Shown: in pieces, positions 61,333 to 64,000 of the stretch | Layout of the letters: each line of letters starts with the position of its first letter | Position numbering within the stretch: the stretch's first letter is position 1 | Notes under the pieces: generated by a model | The model's database searches: none | Told to the model about the DNA's origin: nothing | What the model saw: the letters and a program-made list of their open reading frames with translations, nothing else | Program-made: the position numbers and the translations under genes | NCBI RefSeq assembly: GCF_041725775.1 | Contig: NZ_JBEUEL010000009.1 | Location: forward strand, 1 to 64,000 | Source: Pueribacillus sp041725775 | GTDB lineage: Bacteria > Bacillota > Bacilli > Bacillales > UBA6769 | Direction: 5' to 3' | DNA length: 64,000 bases

Positions 61333-62547
61333 TTAAGCTCGATTGGGTTTCAACCAAGTTTTAAATGTTAAGTAAAATACAAAACATAACATGACTAGTG
61401 CAAACAACCATTTTGAACTGACGACTCCATGAACGATAAGAAAAATAAAATAAGCTGGAGCCGTGAATATCAATAAAATTTGCTTTTTCACGCTCTTTAA
61501 ATCGGCTCGATCACGCGCTACGATTTCAATAAAAGGGGACCGTTCAAATTGCTCCCACTCCCCTTTCACCATTTGATAAAAGAGAAGTAAGATCATGATC
61601 AGAACAATCATATTCCATCCGCCAGGAAATAAGATTAATGCCACAATTGAAAAACCTAAAAAACGAACATATGAAAAAATATGTTGCGGCTTTCTTAACC
61701 ACGCTTTAATATAGTGCTCGATGGCAACATGATGAAAGCTTCGCTGCTTAAACCACTGATTAGATTTCCGAAAGATCCATGGTTTCCTGCGTTGTTTAAT
61801 CTTGCGCCTTTCGATCGCACCAGATTGTAAGAGCATTAAACTTGCCACAAAATATTTAGAATCTATTTCCCGTTCCAATTCTTCATGAAAATGCCCAATA
61901 ACACATATTTTCAAGCGACTAAGGAAAATAACAAACGCTACCAATACAAGAACGATTATAAAAGAAACGGTTGATTTTAAATCATCAACACTTAATATAA
62001 ACACACGATTACAGAGTAAAAAAATTGAAGTTAACAATAAAAAACGAATGAATCTTCTTGACACGAAGAAAAATAAAGATTGCTTTATGAGTAAAAACAC
62101 CGCTTTCCAAAGAGAAAGCAAAATAAACATCCGAATTAGTTCATGAATAGCATGCTGTTGCTTCACTAAATATGGTAAAAAAACAGCTAGAATAAAAGCT
62201 ACGGCAACCGTTGATTTAACTAAAGAATAGCCGATTCCGAACGACCGTAGCGTAAGATAAACAGAACGCTTCTGCAGTAAAAATAATTGATCGGCTTCTT
62301 CGATAAATAAGCGAATGCTCCCCATCCATGCCAAAACGTAAAACATAAATAAAAAGCTAGTAAACGACAGATCATCCATCCAAATCGGCGTTTCGACCCA
62401 CCAGGAACGATAAACGGCGACTGCAACGATAACAGCTGGAATAAGCAAATAAACGAAAACGGTCCAATCAATGCCAAGCCGCCAAGATTTCACTTGAAAG
62501 CGAAAGTTTTGTAAAAAGCGTTGCAAAAATAATTTTGCTGCCGTCAT
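61333..62547 (-). CDS. ABC transporter permease, EcsB family
   Basis: 404 residues with roughly eight to ten membrane helices and basic loops. The N-terminal RFLQNFRFQVKSWR and the long basic central loop (RRKIKQRRKPWIFRKSNQWF) are typical of EcsB/YthQ-type permeases. Its start overlaps the ATPase gene stop by 4 bp. EcsAB complexes affect protein secretion, intramembrane proteolysis and peptide export in bacilli; this copy may be Ecs itself or a paralogue. Confidence 0.85.
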   Translation of the reverse strand: MTAAKLFLQRFLQNFRFQVKSWRLGIDWTVFVYLLIPAVIVAVAVYRSWWVETPIWMDDLSFTSFLFMFYVLAWMGSIRLFIEEADQLFLLQKRSVYLTLRSFGIGYSLVKSTVAVAFILAVFLPYLVKQQHAIHELIRMFILLSLWKAVFLLIKQSLFFFVSRRFIRFLLLTSIFLLCNRVFILSVDDLKSTVSFIIVLVLVAFVIFLSRLKICVIGHFHEELEREIDSKYFVASLMLLQSGAIERRKIKQRRKPWIFRKSNQWFKQRSFHHVAIEHYIKAWLRKPQHIFSYVRFLGFSIVALILFPGGWNMIVLIMILLLFYQMVKGEWEQFERSPFIEIVARDRADLKSVKKQILLIFTAPAYFIFLIVHGVVSSKWLFALVMLCFVFYLTFKTWLKPNRA

Positions 62548-63245
62548 GATTCAACAGCCTCCAACAGTCGATCGAAGCAATCTAACAGCGACCCATTTGG
62601 AAGCTGACTTCGTTCACGCAAGTGGGCCAACGTCCCTTGCGCAATGAGCGTACCCCCAGAGACTAACAGGATCCGATCACAAATCTTTTCGGCTGTATCG
62701 AGAACGTGCGTTGACATGAATATTGCTGCACCACGCTCTTTTTCTTCTAAAATCATGTTTAGAAGCTCCTTCGTTGAACGCGGATCAAGTCCGATAAACG
62801 GTTCATCGATAATATACAGTTCTGGCTTAAGCAAAAATGCGAGCACGAGCATGACCTTTTGTCGCATTCCTTTTGAAAAGCCTGTCGGTAAATCATGTTT
62901 CACGTGGTCAAGCTGAAATCGGGTGAGAAGAGTGTTTGCTCGTGCTTCCCATTTTTCCAAATGAAACGCGGCTGTCGCAAACTCAAGATGCTCCCAAAGT
63001 GTCAACTCATCATAAAAAATTGGATGCTCTGGAATGTATGCATACCGAATATCATCGAGTGAAACCGTCCCTTCAAACTTTGGAAGTAAGCCCATCATTG
63101 CTCTCATCGTCGTACTTTTTCCTGCTCCGTTCGCTCCGATAAGACCAACTAGTTCACCTTGTCTCAATGTAAATTGTATGTCTTTAATCACTTCTGGATC
63201 GTCTAAGTAACCTGCGCTTTTAATCTTAATCGTTATGTTGTTCAT
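62544..63245 (-). CDS. ABC transporter ATP-binding protein, EcsA type
   Basis: 233 residues. Walker A GANGAGKST, signature FSKGMRQK (variant of LSGGQ), Walker B LYIIDEPFIGLDP and switch His in MSTHVLDTAE are all present. Closest in style to EcsA/YthP. The ATG lies 20 bp inside the end of the upstream enoyl-CoA hydratase gene, so translation is coupled. It powers the permease encoded next. Confidence 0.92.
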   Translation of the reverse strand: MNNITIKIKSAGYLDDPEVIKDIQFTLRQGELVGLIGANGAGKSTTMRAMMGLLPKFEGTVSLDDIRYAYIPEHPIFYDELTLWEHLEFATAAFHLEKWEARANTLLTRFQLDHVKHDLPTGFSKGMRQKVMLVLAFLLKPELYIIDEPFIGLDPRSTKELLNMILEEKERGAAIFMSTHVLDTAEKICDRILLVSGGTLIAQGTLAHLRERSQLPNGSLLDCFDRLLEAVES

Positions 63246-64000
63246 CGTTGTCTATAAAACTCGCTTTCCGTTTTTCAATAAACGCTGAAATGCCTTCTTT
63301 ACCTTCCTCTGAGCCTGCCCGTGTTGCAATGAGATCGGACTCTAATGCCATTTGTGATTCAAGTGTTTGTTCATCGCTATTGTATAGGAGTAGTTTAGCA
63401 GCTCCGTACGCGTGAACAGGCCCTTCGCATATTTGCGATGCAAGCTCGTTTAATTCTACTTCAAGGTGTTCATCGGAAACTACTTTTGTTGCGATCCCCC
63501 ACTCGACTGCTTCCATTGCAGTGAGTACACGGTTTGTCAACGTTAATTCCAGCGCACGTTTTATTCCGACTAGCCGAGGAAGGAAGTAGCTTGATGAGCC
63601 ATCTGGGGTTAAGCCAACATTCGTATAAGCCATCGTTAACTTCGCTGATTCCACCACGATAACGATGTCACCTATCATCGCTAAACTCATGCCAGCTCCG
63701 GCAGCGATTCCATTCACGCCTGTAATGACAGGTTTTTTCATACGAACAAATCGAGAAATAGCTTCATGCAGTGGAATAGTGACTCGTTTTAAATGCTTCG
63801 AAACATCTTCTTCACCTAATGCAAAGCTTTTTAAATCACCACCGAATGAAAACGTATTGTCTGTACCCGTAATCACAATGACACGAATAGTGTCATCTTG
63901 CTCACACGTCCAAGCGACATCCATTAATTCATTCGCCATGTGTAAATTTAGCGCAGGCCGAATGAGTCGAATCCATGCAACGCGGTCAACAATCTCAAAA
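63226..64000 (-). CDS. Enoyl-CoA hydratase/isomerase, truncated by the window edge
   Basis: The frame is open to the edge of the window; the visible part includes FEIVDRVAWIRL-like N-terminal residues before the first internal ATG (63939), so the true start is outside. Crotonase fold: FSFGGDLKSFA, GVNGIAAGAGMSLAMIGD, TNVGLTPDGSSSYFLPR and the C-terminal FIEKRKASF. The position of the first catalytic Glu reads TMAYTNVGLTPDGS, closer to PaaG-type isomerases, which use a single Asp. It hydrates or isomerises an enoyl-CoA. It overlaps the EcsA-type gene by 20 bp. Confidence 0.88.
   Translation of the reverse strand, partial: FEIVDRVAWIRLIRPALNLHMANELMDVAWTCEQDDTIRVIVITGTDNTFSFGGDLKSFALGEEDVSKHLKRVTIPLHEAISRFVRMKKPVITGVNGIAAGAGMSLAMIGDIVIVVESAKLTMAYTNVGLTPDGSSSYFLPRLVGIKRALELTLTNRVLTAMEAVEWGIATKVVSDEHLEVELNELASQICEGPVHAYGAAKLLLYNSDEQTLESQMALESDLIATRAGSEEGKEGISAFIEKRKASFIDNDEQHND

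Overview
The window comes from a low-GC, Gram-positive, spore-forming Bacillaceae-type bacterium. The evidence is strong AGGAGG ribosome binding sites, many TTG and GTG starts, a lutR-lutA-lutB remnant, an Sda-type sporulation checkpoint gene, a YdhG/Fra-type frataxin-like protein, a YumC-type ferredoxin reductase, a YmfJ-like DUF3243 protein and EcsAB-type ABC genes. The genus cannot be fixed from the sequence. Nearly everything from 0 to 46 kb is on the minus strand.

Layout. (1) 0-4.7 kb: a lactate-utilisation operon whose lutB is cut off after about 71 codons, an LPKTA-anchored Ig-like/collagen-like surface protein and two small conserved genes. (2) 4.7-15.9 kb: a surface-protein island with long secreted coiled-coil proteins, DUF6230-like proteins, a DUF6114-like membrane protein, a class D sortase, three sortase substrates (LPKTG, LPKTA, LPSTA) and an anchored SGNH hydrolase. 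(3) 16.3-25.8 kb: aldehyde and alcohol dehydrogenases, two tandem copies of an ABC1/UbiB kinase plus ~110-residue protein cassette, and a divergent GAF-like/LuxR-type regulator. (4) 26-31.1 kb: a second five-gene DUF6230/DUF6114/coiled-coil operon. (5) 31.7-44.8 kb: ferredoxin, ferredoxin reductase, alpha/beta hydrolase, R2-like ligand-binding oxidase and a full acyl-CoA degradation operon (ligase, two acyl-CoA dehydrogenases, hydratase, SDR dehydrogenase, thiolase, SCP2 proteins) headed by a TetR regulator. (6) 44.8-47 kb: an AT-rich, gene-poor stretch holding sda. (7) 47-64 kb: nitronate monooxygenase-like protein, chromate transporter pair, methylmalonyl-CoA mutase operon with its own TetR, iron chaperone, acetyltransferase, broken UPF0060 gene, MFS transporter, EcsAB-type ABC exporter and a partial enoyl-CoA hydratase.

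Main result. A 14-bp near-palindrome, CCTA-N6-TAGG (typical CCTACATTTGTAGG), occurs about ten times, always between genes, ahead of the operons between 8 and 44 kb: surface operons, both ABC1 kinase operons (one continuing into the alcohol/aldehyde dehydrogenases), the LuxR-type gene itself, and the TetR/acyl-CoA operon. Two pairs are spaced by exactly 40 bp, and in two promoters the site ends 24-25 bp before a plausible -10 box. I infer one regulon, probably activated by the LuxR-type protein at 24291-25811, coupling a multi-paralogue DUF6230/DUF6114/coiled-coil/sortase surface apparatus to degradation of a hydrophobic alcohol/acyl substrate. Propionyl-CoA from that substrate could enter the methylmalonyl-CoA mutase operon. 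The substrate is not identifiable from sequence alone.
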